Assembly (NCBI RefSeq): GCF_008806755.1
Contig: NZ_WAAU01000024.1
Location: 272,545-336,544 of the forward strand
Source: Tenacibaculum aiptasiae
GTDB taxonomy: Bacteria; Bacteroidota; Bacteroidia; Flavobacteriales; Flavobacteriaceae
DNA: 64,000 nt
Reading direction: 5' to 3'
The translations under genes were made by a program, and so were the position numbers. The notes under the pieces were generated by a model. That model did no database searches and was not told the origin of the DNA. It saw only the letters and a list, made by a program, of their open reading frames with translations. Numbering within the stretch: position 1 is the stretch's first letter; every line of letters begins with the position of its first letter. Below are positions 63,420 to 64,000 of this stretch, in pieces.

Positions 63420-63991
63420 TATATATCCTTTTGATTTACTTCGATATCGCCTGTGATATCTTTTGCTATATGTTTTGACAAATCTTCTTTTGATTCAAAA
63501 CCAAACCCATTAATAATTGCATTAGGTGTTGTTAACCTAAAGCCATCTTCAGTAAAAAAGTAATGTTCTTTTTGGTCCCAAAAAAGCTGATTTGTTTCTA
63601 ATTTAGTATTCTCTGTGTGGTTTATTATCACTACATCACCTCTTATTTCTGATACTTTGGTTTTGTTATAAGTCAGAGCATAATTCCCTGTGATAGTAAC
63701 CGAATCTTTTCCTGTTTTATTTATTGATACTATTTTTATTCCTTTTGGAAATTCATTATAAGGATGCTCTTCTCTATTTGAAAAATCAAAAAAAACAGGT
63801 GCCTTAGTTTTTGAAGTTATTCTACCTGAATCTTTATGTATATGATAAATATTTTTAGCTGTACCCATAGGTAAATTTTTATCCGCTAAAAAGTCTCGTA
63901 CTTCTTTTTTTGTATTTGTACAAGAAAAAAACATTGCTACCAAACAAATGGCAGCAATGCTATTATATATATTTACTAAAAATGATTTCAT
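63419..63991 (-). CDS. lptC: LPS export periplasmic protein LptC, lipoprotein-like
   Basis: 190 residues. A signal with a lipobox-like Phe-Phe-Ser-Cys near residue 24 precedes the LptC beta-jelly roll (about 45-175, including DFSNREEHPYNEFPKGIKI and QLFWDQKEHYFFTEDGFRLTTPNAIINGFGFES). LptC takes lipopolysaccharide from LptBFG and passes it to LptA across the periplasm. In Escherichia coli it is anchored by a membrane helix; here anchoring by lipid is suggested. The conserved C-terminal GFGFES motif supports the call. Confidence 0.88.
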   Translation of the reverse strand: MKSFLVNIYNSIAAICLVAMFFSCTNTKKEVRDFLADKNLPMGTAKNIYHIHKDSGRITSKTKAPVFFDFSNREEHPYNEFPKGIKIVSINKTGKDSVTITGNYALTYNKTKVSEIRGDVVIINHTENTKLETNQLFWDQKEHYFFTEDGFRLTTPNAIINGFGFESKEDLSKHIAKDITGDIEVNQKDI

Positions 63992-64000
63992 TTAAATCTA

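Noticed and set aside
1..64000. tRNA genes, rRNA genes, CRISPR arrays, insertion sequences, prophage
   Set aside because: Reading the intergenic regions on both strands showed no cloverleaf-like sequence, regular spacer-repeat array, transposase gene or phage structural cluster. The fibre-like genes carry signal peptides and belong to a surface operon, not a phage.

Overview
The window is a 64 kb, very AT-rich piece of a Bacteroidota chromosome, most likely a marine Flavobacteriaceae member close to Tenacibaculum or Polaribacter. This rests on protein families typical of the group (YgiQ, DUF3667, DUF3127, CNNM-type hemolysin, LptC, many SPII lipoproteins), a giant protein with a type IX secretion (T9SS) C-terminal sorting domain, and repeated promoters of the Bacteroidota form TTG-N17-20-TAnnTTTG. 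I see no rRNA, tRNA, CRISPR array, insertion sequence or prophage.

Layout. 1-8571: a TPR protein (cut at the left edge) with an outer-membrane beta-barrel, then exported hydrolases (M28 peptidase, amidohydrolase) and an FKBP lipoprotein. 8573-9732: a compact unit with DUF3703, a 34-residue cysteine-rich metallothionein-like peptide and a SigZ-type ECF sigma factor. The first two genes share the same upstream motif pair, which looks like a sigma-specific promoter. 9792-11201: a SLATT-like membrane protein, a DUF2188 protein and a TIR/deoxyribosyltransferase-like protein, which together look like a possible defence module. 11279-19956: an NAD+/ADP-ribose island. It holds the Nudix regulator NrtR, a short PRPP-synthetase homologue, a family often labelled ADP-ribosylation/crystallin J1, DUF4291, an ADP-ribosylglycohydrolase, RNA 2'-phosphotransferase KptA, a metallophosphatase, a NADAR protein, a P-loop ATPase, an arrestin-like membrane protein and nicotinamide phosphoribosyltransferase (NadV). 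A shared palindrome (TTTGYGT-N7-ACRC) lies in front of nrtR, the prs-like gene and nadV and is the likely NrtR operator.

20003-33986 is ordinary chromosome: a truncated TPR histidine kinase, YgiQ, M61 peptidase, a DJ-1 lipoprotein, a CocE/NonD hydrolase, Aat, a short-chain fatty acid transporter, an FAD oxidoreductase, a VTT-like membrane protein and DUF1456. 34241-45608 is a four-gene minus-strand operon for cell-surface proteins: two tandem tail-fibre-like paralogues, a small secreted protein and a 2918-residue LamG/T9SS protein. Two divergent Crp/Fnr paralogues (46143-47523) sit next to it, separated by a 534-bp intergenic region rich in palindromes.

47598-64000 holds DUF3127, a flavin reductase, a histidine kinase, HIT, GreA, a degenerate Rieske-like lipoprotein, PurK/PurE, M3 peptidase, a CarboxypepD_reg protein, a glycosyltransferase, dihydrolipoyl dehydrogenase, a PpiD-like foldase, a CNNM transporter, a small membrane protein and LptC.

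The parts most worth following up are the NAD+/ADP-ribose island with its putative effector trio, the SigZ/cysteine-rich peptide unit with its own promoter motif, and the surface operon with its paired Crp/Fnr regulators.
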